This document shows, piece after piece, positions 20,075 to 30,234 of a stretch of DNA of 64,000 nt. The position numbers and the translations under genes are program-made. The notes under the pieces are model-generated. The model did not search any database. It was not told where the DNA came from and saw nothing but the letters and a program-made list of their open reading frames with translations. Source of the DNA: Pseudomonas fortuita. GTDB lineage: Bacteria; Pseudomonadota; Gammaproteobacteria; Pseudomonadales; Pseudomonadaceae. The stretch spans positions 6,241,501 to 6,305,500 of the forward strand of contig NZ_CP114035.2 of assembly GCF_026898135.2 (NCBI RefSeq), in the 5' to 3' direction. Within the stretch, counting starts at the first letter, position 1, and each line of letters begins with the position of its first letter.

Positions 20075-21358
20075 ATGCTGATCGCATTTTTGATTTTCCT
20101 GGTGACGATCGTTCTCGTCATCTGGCAGCCCAAAGGCCTGGGCGTGGGCTGGAGCGCCGCACTGGGGGCCGTCGTGGCGCTGCTGGCGGGCGTCGTGAGC
20201 CTGTCCGATATTCCCGTGGTCTGGCAGATCGTCTGGAACGCTACCGCCACTTTCATCGCCGTCATCATCATCAGCCTGCTGCTGGATGAGGCGGGGTTCT
20301 TCGAGTGGGCGGCATTGCACGTGGCCCGCTGGGGCAATGGCAGCAGCCGCAAGCTGTTCGCCTTCATCATCCTGCTGGGCGCCGCCGTCTCGGCGCTGTT
20401 CGCTAACGACGGTGCGGCACTGATCCTGACCCCGATCGTCATCGCCATGCTGCTGGCCCTGCGCTTCTCCCCGGCGGCGACGCTGGCATTCGTCATGGCG
20501 GCGGGCTTCATCGCCGATACCGCGAGCTTGCCGCTGGTGGTGTCCAACCTGGTGAACATCGTTTCCGCCGACTACTTTGGCATTGGCTTCAGCGAATACG
20601 CCTCGGTCATGGTGCCGGTGAACCTGGTCAGCATCGCCGCCACCCTGGGAATGCTGCTGTGGTTCTTCCGCAAGGACCTGCCGCGTACCTATGAACTCGA
20701 CCAACTGAAGGCTCCCGAAGCCGCTATCCGCGACAAGGCGACGTTCGTTGCCGGCTGGTGGGTGCTTGCGCTGTTGCTGGTTGGCTTCTTCGCCATCGAG
20801 CCGCTGGGCGTTCCGATCAGCGCCATCGCTGCTGCCTGTGCGCTGATCCTCTACCTGATCGCCGCGCGTGGGCACGTGATTTCAACCCGCAAGGTGCTCA
20901 AGGACGCGCCTTGGCAGGTCGTGGTGTTCTCGCTTGGCATGTACCTTGTGGTGTATGGCCTGCGTAACGCCGGCCTCACCGACTACCTGACGCAGATCCT
21001 CAATGTCTTCGCTGGCTACGGAATCTGGGGCGCATCCCTCGGGACGGGGCTGCTCGCCGCTGGCCTGTCGTCGGTCATGAACAACATGCCCACTGTGTTG
21101 GTAGGGGCCTTGTCGATCCATTCCGCCGAGGCCACCGGCATCGTGCGCGAGGCCATGATCTACGCCAACGTCATCGGCTGTGACCTCGGTCCGAAAATCA
21201 CCCCCATCGGCAGCCTGGCCACCTTGCTGTGGCTACACGTGCTGGCCCGCAAGAACATCGTCATCACCTGGGGTTACTACTTCCGCACCGGCATCGTCCT
21301 GACGCTGCCGATCCTGCTTGCCACCTTGGCCGCATTGGCCATCCGCCTGAGCTTTTGA
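20075..21358 (+). CDS. arsB: Arsenite/antimonite efflux permease ArsB
   Basis: Inner-membrane pump of 427 residues that exports As(OH)3 and Sb(OH)3. About 12 hydrophobic segments are visible, with family marks [15 protein letters not shown] near residue 70, [19 protein letters not shown] near residue 108 and [16 protein letters not shown] near residue 330. No arsA ATPase is present, so it works as a secondary antiporter. It follows arsR by 29 bp. Confidence 0.95.
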   Translation: MLIAFLIFLVTIVLVIWQPKGLGVGWSAALGAVVALLAGVVSLSDIPVVWQIVWNATATFIAVIIISLLLDEAGFFEWAALHVARWGNGSSRKLFAFIILLGAAVSALFANDGAALILTPIVIAMLLALRFSPAATLAFVMAAGFIADTASLPLVVSNLVNIVSADYFGIGFSEYASVMVPVNLVSIAATLGMLLWFFRKDLPRTYELDQLKAPEAAIRDKATFVAGWWVLALLLVGFFAIEPLGVPISAIAAACALILYLIAARGHVISTRKVLKDAPWQVVVFSLGMYLVVYGLRNAGLTDYLTQILNVFAGYGIWGASLGTGLLAAGLSSVMNNMPTVLVGALSIHSAEATGIVREAMIYANVIGCDLGPKITPIGSLATLLWLHVLARKNIVITWGYYFRTGIVLTLPILLATLAALAIRLSF

Positions 21359-21372
21359 ACCGGAGATACCTG

Positions 21373-21843
21373 ATGAAAGTCTTGTTCATGTGCACCCACA
21401 ACAGCTGCCGCAGCATCCTGTCCGAGGCGCTGTTCAATCACCTGGCCCCAGAGGGTATGGAAGCTGTGAGCTCGGGCAGCTTCCCAAGCGGCAAGGTCAA
21501 TGAGCGGGCACTGAATACCCTGGAAGCCGCCGGTATCCCCACCGCAGGTCTTTCAAGCAAGGCCTCGGATGCCTTCGAGAGCTCTCCTCCCGACATCGTT
21601 GTCACCGTGTGCGACCGCGCTGCCGGCGAAGCCTGCCCGATCTTCTTCGGTCCATCGCTCAAAGCCCACTGGGGCCTGGCCGACCCTTCGGCGGTCACCG
21701 GGAGTGAGGCAGAAATCGAAGAAGCCTTCCAGACAACACTTGCGAAGATTGATGAGCGCGTGCGCGCCTTCATTGCGCTGCCTTTCTCGCAACTGAGCCA
21801 GGACGAACTGAAAGCCGAACTTGCCCGCATCGGCGCGCTGTAG
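21373..21843 (+). CDS. arsC: Arsenate reductase ArsC, thioredoxin-coupled type
   Basis: Low-molecular-weight phosphatase-fold arsenate reductase, 156 residues. The P-loop is CTHNSCR (C7-x5-R13). [18 protein letters not shown] supplies the Cys-x7-Cys redox pair of the thioredoxin-dependent class, and [16 protein letters not shown] follows. It converts arsenate to arsenite for export by the adjacent ArsB. The ATG at 21373 lies 14 bp after arsB with GGAGAT upstream; the longer frame to 21229 lies inside arsB and is not real. Confidence 0.93.
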   Translation: MKVLFMCTHNSCRSILSEALFNHLAPEGMEAVSSGSFPSGKVNERALNTLEAAGIPTAGLSSKASDAFESSPPDIVVTVCDRAAGEACPIFFGPSLKAHWGLADPSAVTGSEAEIEEAFQTTLAKIDERVRAFIALPFSQLSQDELKAELARIGAL

Positions 21844-21866
21844 GCCCTGGATCAATGGAGACCGAA

Positions 21867-22580
21867 ATGAACGACCACCTGCCCAATGTCCAACCAGAAC
21901 TTATTGATCTGCCGTCGCTGGAGCGGCTGGCGCCGAAGGATCCTTCCACACACAAACCGCGCATCCTGCTGCTGTACGGATCGACCCGCGAACGCTCATT
22001 CAGCCGCTTGATGGTCCAGGAGGCTGCGCGCCTGCTGGAAGAGTTCGGCGCCGAAACCCGAATCTTTGATCCTTCCGGCCTACCGCTGCCGGATGACGCT
22101 CCGGACTCTCACGAGAAGGTGCTGGAACTCCGCGAGCTGATGCAATGGTCCGAGGGCCAGGTGTGGTGCTCGCCCGAGCGTCACGGCTCAATGAGTGCTG
22201 TCTTCAAGGCGCAGATCGATTGGGTACCGCTGGCCATGGGCGCGGTTCGCCCAACCCAGGGCAAGACCCTCGCGGTGATGCAGGTATGTGGAGGCTCGCA
22301 GTCCTTTAACGTGGTGAACCAACTGCGCGTGCTTGGCCGCTGGATGCGTATGTTTACCATCCCGAACCAGTCGTCGGTGCCGAAAGCCTTCCTGGAGTTC
22401 GATGAAGCCGGGCGCATGAAGCCGTCTTCTTTCTACGATCGACTGGTCGACGTGATGGAGGAACTGACCAAGTTCACGCTCCTGCTGCGTGATCGCCAGG
22501 ATTATTTGGTAGACCGCTACTCCGAGCGCAAAGAGTCGGCGGAAGAACTATCCAAGCGAGTCAATATTCGGTCTATCTGA
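21867..22580 (+). CDS. arsH: NADPH-dependent FMN reductase ArsH
   Basis: Flavodoxin-fold protein of 237 residues that oxidises trivalent organoarsenicals to the less toxic pentavalent forms and reduces FMN or quinones. [17 protein letters not shown] (about residues 32-48) is the phosphate-binding loop, and [18 protein letters not shown] and [15 protein letters not shown] are ArsH signatures. GGAG six bases upstream supports the ATG at 21867; ATG 21855 in the same frame is the alternative. It is the fourth gene of the ars operon. Confidence 0.93.
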   Translation: MNDHLPNVQPELIDLPSLERLAPKDPSTHKPRILLLYGSTRERSFSRLMVQEAARLLEEFGAETRIFDPSGLPLPDDAPDSHEKVLELRELMQWSEGQVWCSPERHGSMSAVFKAQIDWVPLAMGAVRPTQGKTLAVMQVCGGSQSFNVVNQLRVLGRWMRMFTIPNQSSVPKAFLEFDEAGRMKPSSFYDRLVDVMEELTKFTLLLRDRQDYLVDRYSERKESAEELSKRVNIRSI

Positions 22581-22590
22581 GGTCATGAGC

Positions 22591-23088
22591 ATGTCGCATC
22601 CTTACTCATTGAAATCGTTGCCCCATGCTCCGGGTGTGCTGATTTTTACGCCTTGTCCGGGCACCCAGACCAGCGGTCTCGCTGAAAGCCTGGATACGCT
22701 CAAGAAGGCCGGTGCCGTGGCGCTGGTTACGCTGATGTCGGACGCAGAGCTTCAGGAAAACGGAGTTGCCCAGCTTGGCGTCGCGGCCAAGCAGCATGGG
22801 TTGGAGTGGTACCAACTGCCGATCAAGGATGATCATGCTCCGGATAAAAACTTCGAGGTCGGGCTGGGAGAGATCCGCCACCAGTTGAACGCTTTGCTCG
22901 CATCCAACAAGGCCCTGGCCATCCACTGCAAGGGCGGCTCCGGCCGCACCGGGCTGTTCGCTGCCCGTCTGCTGATCGAGTCCGGAATGCCGCGCCGCGA
23001 GGCGATTGCATGGGTGCAGGATCTTCGCCCACGGGCGATTCAGAAGCCTGCGCACATCAACTACATCAACCAGTTCGGCGAAGGCTGA
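22591..23088 (+). CDS. Dual-specificity / tyrosine-type phosphatase of the ars operon
   Basis: A 165-residue protein with the Cys-phosphatase P-loop [17 protein letters not shown] (HCx5R, near residue 112) and a general-acid loop candidate [11 protein letters not shown] about 35 residues before it. This is the fold of protein tyrosine/dual-specificity phosphatases, not of ArsC. The start at 22591 is favoured because GAGG is eight bases away; ATG 22585 is too close. Its position between arsH and arsO suggests an arsenic-related role, perhaps acting on a phospho- or arseno-ester, but the substrate is unknown. Confidence 0.8.
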   Translation: MSHPYSLKSLPHAPGVLIFTPCPGTQTSGLAESLDTLKKAGAVALVTLMSDAELQENGVAQLGVAAKQHGLEWYQLPIKDDHAPDKNFEVGLGEIRHQLNALLASNKALAIHCKGGSGRTGLFAARLLIESGMPRREAIAWVQDLRPRAIQKPAHINYINQFGEG

Positions 23089-23113
23089 GCGCTCCAGCCA
23101 GACAGGAGAAACC

Positions 23114-24196
23114 ATGGCCACCGAAGGCGAGCTACTCGATGTCATCGTGATTGGCGGCGGGCAGTCCGCGCTGACGGTGGCCTATTTTCTCAAGCGGGCC
23201 AAGCTCTCGTTCCTGCTGCTTGACGCTGAAGAGGCTGCGGGCGGGGCGTGGCGCCATGGCTGGCACTCGCTGACGCTGTTCTCGCCCTCCGCTTGGAGCT
23301 CCATCGCGGGCTGGCCGATGCCGCCAGTCACCGAAGGTAATCCTGATAGGGATCACGTGGTCAGCTACCTGGAGCAGTACGAGGCGCGCTACGGGTTTCC
23401 TATCGTTCGCCCCGTCAGCATCACGGCGGTGGAGCGGACCGCACGTGGTCTTCGTGTGCGCTCGAAGGACCGCAACTGGGAAGCCCGTGCCGTCATCAGC
23501 GCAACGGGGACCTGGAGCAAGCCCAATGTTCCGGCCTATCCGGGGATAGAGCTGTTCCAGGGGCAGCAGATTCACTCCGCCCAGTACCAGTTACCAGAGG
23601 CTTTCCAAGGAAAACGCGTGCTGGTCGTTGGTGGTGGCAACTCGGGGGCGCAAATCTACGCGGAGCTGTCCGAGATCGCCGACGCAACGTGGGTAACCAC
23701 GAAGGAACCGGCGTTTCTGCCTGATGACGTGGATGGCCGGGTGCTGTTCGAACGGGCTACCGAGCGCCTCAAGGCTCAACAGGAGGGCCGTGTTATCGAC
23801 GCACAGGTCGGTGGGCTTGGTGATATCGTCATGGTGCCCTCAGTAGTCCGGGCTCGCGAGCGCGGGGCCCTTCGTGCTGTAAGGCCTTTCACCTCATTTA
23901 CGTCGGATGGGGTCGTCTGGCCCAACGGTGAGAAAACCCAGGTCGATGTGGTGGTCTGGTGTACTGGATTCCGGCCGGCACTGGATCACCTTAAGGCACT
24001 GGACGTGCTGGATGACTACGGAAGGGTCGAGGTTGATGGGGGGCGTTCTATTCGCGAGCCGCGCCTCTGGCTGGTCGGATATGGCGACTGGACCGGCTTG
24101 GCCTCGGCGACGTTGATTGGCGTCACCCGTACCGCGCGCAGCACAGTTAACGAAGTAGTCGAACACCTGAACAGCTTGGAGCAGTCGGATGCATAG
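23114..24196 (+). CDS. arsO: FAD-dependent monooxygenase-like oxidoreductase ArsO
   Basis: A 360-residue flavoprotein of the ArsO/TrkA-like group found in ars operons. FAD motif [17 protein letters not shown] is at about residues 10-26. [16 protein letters not shown] follows it, then the NADPH motif [13 protein letters not shown] near residue 176 and [11 protein letters not shown] near residue 285. Related proteins act as NADPH-dependent flavin monooxygenases; the arsenic substrate is not proven. AGGAG lies upstream of the ATG at 23114. Its 3' end overlaps arsN1 by 8 bp. Confidence 0.85.
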   Translation: MATEGELLDVIVIGGGQSALTVAYFLKRAKLSFLLLDAEEAAGGAWRHGWHSLTLFSPSAWSSIAGWPMPPVTEGNPDRDHVVSYLEQYEARYGFPIVRPVSITAVERTARGLRVRSKDRNWEARAVISATGTWSKPNVPAYPGIELFQGQQIHSAQYQLPEAFQGKRVLVVGGGNSGAQIYAELSEIADATWVTTKEPAFLPDDVDGRVLFERATERLKAQQEGRVIDAQVGGLGDIVMVPSVVRARERGALRAVRPFTSFTSDGVVWPNGEKTQVDVVVWCTGFRPALDHLKALDVLDDYGRVEVDGGRSIREPRLWLVGYGDWTGLASATLIGVTRTARSTVNEVVEHLNSLEQSDA

Positions 24197-24731
24197 CGGA
24201 ATCGAAATTCGTGTCGCCAGACCAGAGGATGCAGAAGAGATCCAGATCATCTACGCGCCCATCGTACTCAACACGGCCATCTCATTCGAAGAGGCAGTGC
24301 CGAGCGTGGAGCAAATGTGTGAGCGTATCTCCACGACGCTGCAAACCTATCCGTATCTGGTGGCTGTGCGAGAAGGACGGGTAGTCGGCTATGCCTACGC
24401 CAGTCAGCACCGGGCGCGTGCGGCGTACCGGTGGGCGGTGGATGTGACGGTGTATGTCGCCGAGGGGCAGCGCCGCAGCGGAATTGCTCGGCAGCTCTAT
24501 GACGTGCTGCTGCCGGTTCTGAAGCGTCTGGGATATCGCTCGGCGTATGCCGGTATCGCCTTGCCGAATGAAGGCAGTGTCGGGCTGCACGAACGACTCG
24601 GTTTTCAGCACATCGGTACGTTTCCGCAGGTCGGATTCAAGCTCGATGCTTGGCATGATGTGGGGTATTGGCGGTTTGAGTTCGGTGACGACGGCCTTCG
24701 ACCCGAGGCTCCAATGAGCTTCGTATCCTAA
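24189..24731 (+). CDS. arsN1: N-acetyltransferase ArsN1 (phosphinothricin acetyltransferase-like)
   Basis: GNAT enzyme of 180 residues, homologous to phosphinothricin (bar/pat) acetyltransferases. It has [15 protein letters not shown] near residue 21, [20 protein letters not shown] near residue 66, the acetyl-CoA loop [14 protein letters not shown] and [14 protein letters not shown] near residue 127. Characterised ArsN1 proteins acetylate the arsenical antibiotic arsinothricin, so this gene probably extends the operon to organoarsenicals. It overlaps arsO by 8 bp and is the last gene of the operon. Confidence 0.87.
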   Translation: MHSGIEIRVARPEDAEEIQIIYAPIVLNTAISFEEAVPSVEQMCERISTTLQTYPYLVAVREGRVVGYAYASQHRARAAYRWAVDVTVYVAEGQRRSGIARQLYDVLLPVLKRLGYRSAYAGIALPNEGSVGLHERLGFQHIGTFPQVGFKLDAWHDVGYWRFEFGDDGLRPEAPMSFVS

Positions 24732-24897
24732 ACCCGAATGCCACGCTAGAGCGTCCCAGCCCGCGCCGTTGCTGGCTGCGACAGCACTAATCCTCCAACA
24801 CATGTGAGTAAACCTGAATCGTCCCAGTTTTGTAGACACCTCCAAACCTAATAATGATGCCCAAAGATTGGTGAAATGGTGCTTGCACTACAGGGGG

Positions 24898-25725
24898 CTA
24901 GTTGAAAAGGGCCAAGAAACGGCTGAAATTGACAGCGGCAATGGCAAGGCCGCTCAGTACGATAACTGTCGTGTAGATCGGGTGGTCTTTGACGATTTCA
25001 ATTAACACAACAGGATGCACCCCGTTCCGCTCGTACCATTTGGATTTTGTCTTCAAGGACTTTTCATGTGTACGCTCGAAGAAGTTCGCAAACATATCGA
25101 GCTTCCTTAGGGTCGATTGATGCATTTTTATGTACTCAGCGTTCACAAAGGCGGCAGCCTCATCAGCGCCGGGCAGTGCGTCTTGGTCGCTGGCATTATT
25201 GAGTTCAGCCAATGCCATGATCCTGCCTTTCCTTCCCCTACTATCGGCATGCGGGGCATAGTTTCTTCCATATAACGCAACCAGCTCACGCGCAAGGTCA
25301 ACCTTCTTGTCATCCGGCAGCTCTACGGGTTTGCCCCCGAGCACCCGAAAGCGATGCTCAAGCGCAAAGAACCCGAAATTTTCGTCTCGCATGTTCCAAT
25401 GCAGGAACCGACAATCCTTGTGCTTATCAAGCCATTGGAAAAAACCTTTCAGCATCGACTTTTCGAATTTATTGAGCTCTGCTTGCATGCTGGAGAGCTG
25501 TTTGCTGAGCTCTGCTTCTTTATGGATGGACCACGATTTGGTTTGGCCGGTTTTTAGGTTCCGTGTGGCGATGGATGTCACACGTTTCGACTCCCCCGTA
25601 TCATTTTCATAAAACGATTCGCAGGAGTAGTGAATTACGTAAACTCGGTTCGCGTCCAGGTAGAGGTCTTCGATTAACGCTCTGCTCCTTTTGCGATCCT
25701 TTACCCGATCTAGCTCTGCTCCCAC
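24898..25725 (-). CDS. Unrecognised protein with C-terminal membrane anchor
   Basis: I do not recognise this family. The 275-residue product is hydrophilic and charged, with an alpha/beta N-terminal half (VYVIHYSCESFYEND, FLHWNMRDENFGFFALEHRF). A helical middle follows (KMHQSTLRKLDMFANFFER), then a single C-terminal hydrophobic helix (TTVIVLSGLAIAAVNFSRF). The conserved-looking acidic and aromatic residues hint at a nuclease-like alpha/beta fold, a weak inference. The GTG at 25725 has GAGGGG six bases upstream; a TTG at 25779 is also in frame. It stands alone between the arsenic and copper blocks. Confidence 0.6.
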   Translation of the reverse strand: MGAELDRVKDRKRSRALIEDLYLDANRVYVIHYSCESFYENDTGESKRVTSIATRNLKTGQTKSWSIHKEAELSKQLSSMQAELNKFEKSMLKGFFQWLDKHKDCRFLHWNMRDENFGFFALEHRFRVLGGKPVELPDDKKVDLARELVALYGRNYAPHADSRGRKGRIMALAELNNASDQDALPGADEAAAFVNAEYIKMHQSTLRKLDMFANFFERTHEKSLKTKSKWYERNGVHPVVLIEIVKDHPIYTTVIVLSGLAIAAVNFSRFLALFN

Positions 25726-25779
25726 ACCTTTCCCCTCAACCCAATGCACTGTAGGCGAAGCTGGTGATTTTGCCCTCAA

Positions 25780-26238
25780 ATGTGGGTACCCGCTAGATTC
25801 ACCCCTAGCTTTGCCTTTGACTCTTCCTGAGGGTATACCGCTTGGGGATAATCAGCCGGCTTTGTCTTGGTGGATTGCCCTACAAATCGACGTGGCCTTC
25901 ACCAAGCCGCTCCCAATGCCGGCCGTCAGAACGTAGGACCATTCGCTTCCGCCGAAGCGGGCTGGTGGGCGTGAGCCAACAGGCGTATCCTACAAGTGCT
26001 TGCTCCGAGACTTGTTGGCCTACAGCCTCCCCTTGGAGACATCTGATAGCCCGCCGCTGAGGCGGGCTTCTTTGCTATCGGGTCGCAGCGCCTTTGGTTT
26101 GCTAGCTTCCCAAGCTAGGCTCTGCCAGGGCGCATGCCCATCAGCGGTCTACCCGCCTCCCTAAGCACGACGATTATCGACGTACCCAAATCCTTAATCA
26201 GGCGCATGGAAAGCAGGCGGAGGTTTGGCGAAATTCGC
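25780..26238. other. Intergenic stretch with a terminator hairpin, possible small RNA
   Basis: No convincing protein-coding frame. There is a stem GCCAACA/TGTTGGC (near 25975 and 26013) and another local stem GCTTCCGCCGAAGC near 25945. At 26048-26068 there is a strong hairpin AGCCCGCCGCTGAGGCGGGC with a T-rich tail. A structured transcript ending there is possible. The rest (26080-26238) shows nothing I recognise. Confidence 0.35.
26047..26076 (+). terminator. Rho-independent terminator-like hairpin
   Basis: AGCCCGCC-GCTGA-GGCGGGCT followed by TCTTTGCT. It has no annotated rightward gene directly upstream, so it may end a small RNA or be a remnant. Confidence 0.6.
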
Positions 26239-26565
26239 TTACGCAGCCATTGCTTCGCAGGATTCTGCGCAGGTCATGCAGGCCTGGGCGCATTGCTGAC
26301 AGTGGTCTGCCTTATGCTTACCGCACTCCTCCCCGCAGGCCCGGCAAATTTTGGCGCATAGGGCACAAAGCTCTTTGGCCAGCATGCTTTCTCGTGCCAT
26401 CAAGGTAGCCGCAAGGTTGCACATATCTGCGCAATCTCTGTCCAGCTTGATGCAGTCAGCCATCATTTTTACATCTTGTTCTTGTAGGCAGGCTGACGCA
26501 CAGCCTTCACAGGCCAGCGCACAGCGCAGGCATTCCGAGATGCATTCTTCAAAGCGACTGTTCAT
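26239..26565 (-). CDS. Csp-type four-helix-bundle copper-storage protein
   Basis: A 108-residue protein with 19 cysteines, mostly in CxxC or CxxxC spacing along helices (CISECLRCALACEGCASAC, CALCAKICRACGEEC, CQQCAQACMTCAESC). This is the DUF326/Csp family, whose tetramers store many Cu(I) ions inside the helical bundles. There is no signal peptide, so it is a cytosolic (Csp3-like) form. GGAG eight bases upstream supports the ATG at 26565. A perfect copy of the putative CopR box lies about 90 bp upstream, indicating copper induction. Confidence 0.87.
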   Translation of the reverse strand: MNSRFEECISECLRCALACEGCASACLQEQDVKMMADCIKLDRDCADMCNLAATLMARESMLAKELCALCAKICRACGEECGKHKADHCQQCAQACMTCAESCEAMAA

Positions 26566-26654
26566 GGTCATATCTCCGGTATCGGGTCGATTTGATGCCA
26601 GTGCACCGTCTCATGACGGTATGTAGCGTTCGACCTGACGGGGTCCTGAAGATT

Positions 26655-26672
26655 GATTACATTTCTGTAAGC
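26655..26672. promoter_or_regulatory. Putative CopR box upstream of csp
   Basis: GATTACATTTCTGTAAGC, a TTACA-n4-TGTAA dyad identical (on the other strand) to the 18-mer upstream of copA at 35864-35881. It lies 90 bp before the csp start and downstream of cusF. Confidence 0.75.
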
Positions 26673-26725
26673 TTGTCCGAATCCTCTCGGTGTGAAGGCG
26701 TGCCCGATCATTTAAGGCTGGAACA

Positions 26726-27079
26726 TCACTGCTTATGAATGCTCACGATCTTCGCGACGCTTCCTTCCATACGGAACCCAAATTTCACCTTGTCTCCTAC
26801 GTTCAAGCCCTTCAGCTGTGCAGGCTCAGCATGGAAACCCATGGTCATCGCCGGCCATTTGAGCTCTGCTACCGGGCCGTGGGCCAATGTGATTTTTCCG
26901 CTTTGAGGATCCAGCGCCTTTATTGCCCCTTCAGCATGCGCGGTGGGTGCCGCCTGGGTGCCTTGGCCTCCTTCGGCGGAAGCTGGCATGTTCTTCATGT
27001 CCATACCATCCATGTCCTGGGCATGCACACTGGCGGCGAAAGCTGTGACCAGGGCTGCGATGACGATTAGCTTTTTCAT
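26726..27079 (-). CDS. cusF: Periplasmic copper chaperone CusF
   Basis: A 117-residue exported protein: signal peptide [20 protein letters not shown], a Met/Asp-rich linker ([10 protein letters not shown]) and the CusF OB-fold. The Cu(I)/Ag(I) ligands lie in [19 protein letters not shown] (His, Trp and two Met residues). It hands Cu(I) to the CusCBA pump. The ATG overlaps the cusA stop (27076-27079), so it is the last gene of the leftward cus operon, an order reversed from E. coli cusCFBA. Confidence 0.92.
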   Translation of the reverse strand: MKKLIVIAALVTAFAASVHAQDMDGMDMKNMPASAEGGQGTQAAPTAHAEGAIKALDPQSGKITLAHGPVAELKWPAMTMGFHAEPAQLKGLNVGDKVKFGFRMEGSVAKIVSIHKQ

Positions 27080-30000
27080 TGGTTTTCTCCTGAGGGGTTG
27101 GGGGTAGTGACAGTAAGTTCGCGGCGACGGATCAGCCAGTATGCCGCAGGTATTACAAACAGGGAGAGCAACGGAGCGGTTAGCATGCCGCCGACCATGG
27201 GCACCGCGATGCGACTCATGACCTCGCTGCCGGTACCGCTGCTCCAGAGGATGGGCAGCAGGCCTGCAACGATGACCGCCACGGTCATTGCCTTGGGTCT
27301 GATGCGCTGCACCGCACCCTCACGGATTGCGCCGAGCAGCGCTGCTCGTGTGGTTTCGCCACTGGCCTGACGCTCAGCCCAAGCGTTATTCAGGTAAATG
27401 AGCATAATCACGCCAAACTCCGCCGCTACGCCGGCCAAGGCAATGAAACCAACGCCTGTGGCCACCGACAGGTTGTAGCCCAGCAAGTACAGCAGCCAAA
27501 CGCCTCCGGTTAGCGCGAACGGTAGCGTGCCCATGATGAGTAGCGCCTCACCGAGGCGCCCAAAAGTCAGGTAGAGCAGCACGAAGATGATGGCCAGCGT
27601 CGCCGGCACCACCCAGGCCAGGCGTGCGTTAGCGCGCTCCAAGTATTCGAACTGCCCGGAGTAACTCAAGCTCATGCCCGGATCTAGCTTTACCTCGGTG
27701 TCGATCACCTGCCGCAGGTCTGCCACAACAGACGATAGGTCTCTGCCGCGCACATCGACGTACACCCAGCCCGAGGGGCGAGCATTTTCGCTCTTGAGCA
27801 TGGGCGGGCCATCGGCAATACGTATGCGGGCCACGGTGCCAAGCGTCAGCTGGCCCCCCTGCGACGTGTAGATCGGCAGCTGACGCAACGCCTCCACGGA
27901 ATCACGCCATTCACGTGGATAGCGCACGCTAATGGGAAAGCGAGCTAACCCTTCAACCGTTTCCCCAATGGTTTCGCCACCTATGGCACCGGCTACAATA
28001 GCCTGTACGTCGGTAATGTTCAGGCCATAACGCGCAGCGGCATGGCGGTCGATGTCCAAATCAATGTAGCGACCGCCAGTCAAACGCTCTGCCAGGGCCG
28101 AAGTCACTCCAGGCACCTTTATCGCTGCCCGCTCTACAGCAAGGGTAGCCCGGTCTATCTGGTTCAGATCGCTGCCGGCAACCTTGACGCCGATCGGACT
28201 CTTGATGCCGGTGGCCAGCATGTCAATCCGATTGCGGATAGGCGGAATCCAGATATTGGTGAGCCCAGGCACACGCACGATACGGTCAAGCTCTTCGATT
28301 AGCTTCTCAGTGGTCATACCTGGACGCCATTCACTCTTGGGCTTGAGCCGCACGGTGGTCTCGAACATCTCCAGCGGTGCAGGGTCAGTGGCCGATTCGG
28401 CGCGGCCGGCCTTACCAAAGACGCTGGCTACCTCGGGGACTGTACGAATCAAGCGATCCGTTCGCTGCAACAGCTCTGAAGCTTTCTGCGCGGAGAGTCC
28501 AGGCAAGGCTGAAGGCATGTAGAGCAGATCACCTTCATCAAGTGGGGGAAGAAACTCGCCACCCAGATGGTTCAAGGGCCACAGACTGCTGAGCAGGATG
28601 AGCAATGCTCCAGCGAGGGTAAGCAAGGGCCGGCGCAGGACGACCTCCAATGCCGGACGGTACAGCCGGATGAGGCCCCGGTTGAGCGGGTTGCGCTGTT
28701 CCGCAGGCAGTGGCCCTCTGATCCAGTACCCCATCAGCACCGGTATCAGGGTCACCGATAGCGCAGCCGCCGCTGCCATCGCGTAGGTCTTGGTAAAGGC
28801 CAGGGGGGCAAAGAGGCGGCCCTCCTGGGCTTGCAGCGTGAACACCGGGATGAACGAGAGCGTGATGATCATGAGGCTGAAGAACAGCGCTGGTCCAACC
28901 TCGACGGCCGCCTCCGTCATTACGTTCCAATGCGCTTCGCCCCGCAAAGGTTGACCAGGATGCTGGGCATGCCAGGCCTCTACACGTTTGTGGGCGTTCT
29001 CGATCATGACCACGGCAGCGTCCACCATTGCACCGATGGCAATAGCGATTCCGCCAAGGGACATGATGTTGGCGTTGATGCCCTGATGACGCATGACGAT
29101 CAGCGCAATCAGGATTCCCACGGGCAGCGACACGATGGCCACCAGCGACGAGCGCAGGTGCCAGAGAAACGCTGCGCATACCAACGCCACTACCACAAAC
29201 TCCTCGACCAGTTTGTGACTGAGGTTCTCCACAGCACGGTCGATCAGCTGGCTGCGGTCGTAGACGGTGACAAGCTCCACCCCGGCAGGCAGGCCTTTCT
29301 TCAGGGTTTCGAGCTTGGCCTTGACGTGCGCGATGGCCTCACGAGCATTCTTGCCGCTGCGCAGGATAACCACTCCACCTACGGCTTCACCGAGGCCGTC
29401 CAGTTCACCTATGCCTCTGCGGGCTTCCGGACCTATCTGCACCGTAGCGACATCGCCTAAGTTCACCGGCACGCCCTTGGTAGCCAGTCGCAGAGGGATC
29501 GCTCTGAAATCGTCCAGCGATCCTAGGTAGCCGGCCGCACGAACCATGAATTCTGCTTCGCCTTGCTCCAGCACACCACCGCCGGTCTCCTGGTTGGCCT
29601 TACCTATAGCCTCTATCACCTCAGCTTGGGTGATACCGAGGCTGGCCATGCGAAGCGGATCGAGGAGGACTTGGTATTGCTTGACCATACCGCCGATGGT
29701 GGCCACCTCAGCGACATCCGGCAGGGTCTTGAGCTCATAGCGCAGGAACCAGTCCTGCAGGCTGCGCAGTTGCGACAGGTCATGGCCACCGTTGCGATCG
29801 ACCAGCGCATACTGAAAAATCCACCCGACTCCGGTGGCGTCCGGTCCGAGTACCGGCTTGGCTGCCGCAGGTAATCGCGATTGTGCCTGGCTCAGGTACT
29901 CAAGAACCCGAGAGCGCGCCCAATACAGATCGGTGCCGTCCTCGAACAGCACGTAGACGAAGCTGTCACCGAAGGCGGAGAAGCCGCGTACCGTTTTGGC

Positions 30001-30234
30001 CTCCGGAACCGAGAGCATTGTGGTGGTCAGCGGATAGGTCACCTGATTCTCAACGATCTGAGGAGCCTGACCTGGGTAGGACGTGCGGATGATCACCTGT
30101 ACATCCGACAGGTCGGGCAAGGCGTCGATTGGCAGACTGCGCACCGAGACGAAGCCCCATGCCACCAGAAACAGCGTAGCGAGCAGCACCAGTACCCGGT
30201 TGCCTACCGACCAGCGGATCAGTTTGGCAATCAT
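27076..30234 (-). CDS. cusA: Heavy-metal RND efflux pump CusA
   Basis: Inner-membrane trimeric RND transporter of 1052 residues that exports Cu(I)/Ag(I) using proton flow. N-terminal helix ([19 protein letters not shown]) and HME-RND marks [20 protein letters not shown] and [21 protein letters not shown] (TM4 with the proton-relay Asp/Glu) are visible. Met-containing periplasmic clefts include [13 protein letters not shown] and [16 protein letters not shown]. About 12 membrane segments are visible. It shares ATGA overlaps with cusB and cusF, so the operon is tightly coupled. Confidence 0.95.
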   Translation of the reverse strand: MIAKLIRWSVGNRVLVLLATLFLVAWGFVSVRSLPIDALPDLSDVQVIIRTSYPGQAPQIVENQVTYPLTTTMLSVPEAKTVRGFSAFGDSFVYVLFEDGTDLYWARSRVLEYLSQAQSRLPAAAKPVLGPDATGVGWIFQYALVDRNGGHDLSQLRSLQDWFLRYELKTLPDVAEVATIGGMVKQYQVLLDPLRMASLGITQAEVIEAIGKANQETGGGVLEQGEAEFMVRAAGYLGSLDDFRAIPLRLATKGVPVNLGDVATVQIGPEARRGIGELDGLGEAVGGVVILRSGKNAREAIAHVKAKLETLKKGLPAGVELVTVYDRSQLIDRAVENLSHKLVEEFVVVALVCAAFLWHLRSSLVAIVSLPVGILIALIVMRHQGINANIMSLGGIAIAIGAMVDAAVVMIENAHKRVEAWHAQHPGQPLRGEAHWNVMTEAAVEVGPALFFSLMIITLSFIPVFTLQAQEGRLFAPLAFTKTYAMAAAAALSVTLIPVLMGYWIRGPLPAEQRNPLNRGLIRLYRPALEVVLRRPLLTLAGALLILLSSLWPLNHLGGEFLPPLDEGDLLYMPSALPGLSAQKASELLQRTDRLIRTVPEVASVFGKAGRAESATDPAPLEMFETTVRLKPKSEWRPGMTTEKLIEELDRIVRVPGLTNIWIPPIRNRIDMLATGIKSPIGVKVAGSDLNQIDRATLAVERAAIKVPGVTSALAERLTGGRYIDLDIDRHAAARYGLNITDVQAIVAGAIGGETIGETVEGLARFPISVRYPREWRDSVEALRQLPIYTSQGGQLTLGTVARIRIADGPPMLKSENARPSGWVYVDVRGRDLSSVVADLRQVIDTEVKLDPGMSLSYSGQFEYLERANARLAWVVPATLAIIFVLLYLTFGRLGEALLIMGTLPFALTGGVWLLYLLGYNLSVATGVGFIALAGVAAEFGVIMLIYLNNAWAERQASGETTRAALLGAIREGAVQRIRPKAMTVAVIVAGLLPILWSSGTGSEVMSRIAVPMVGGMLTAPLLSLFVIPAAYWLIRRRELTVTTPNPSGENQ

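Noticed and set aside
26134..26361. 75-codon rightward frame overlapping csp
   Set aside because: Runs antisense into the Cys-rich gene and has no ribosome site; composition is not protein-like.
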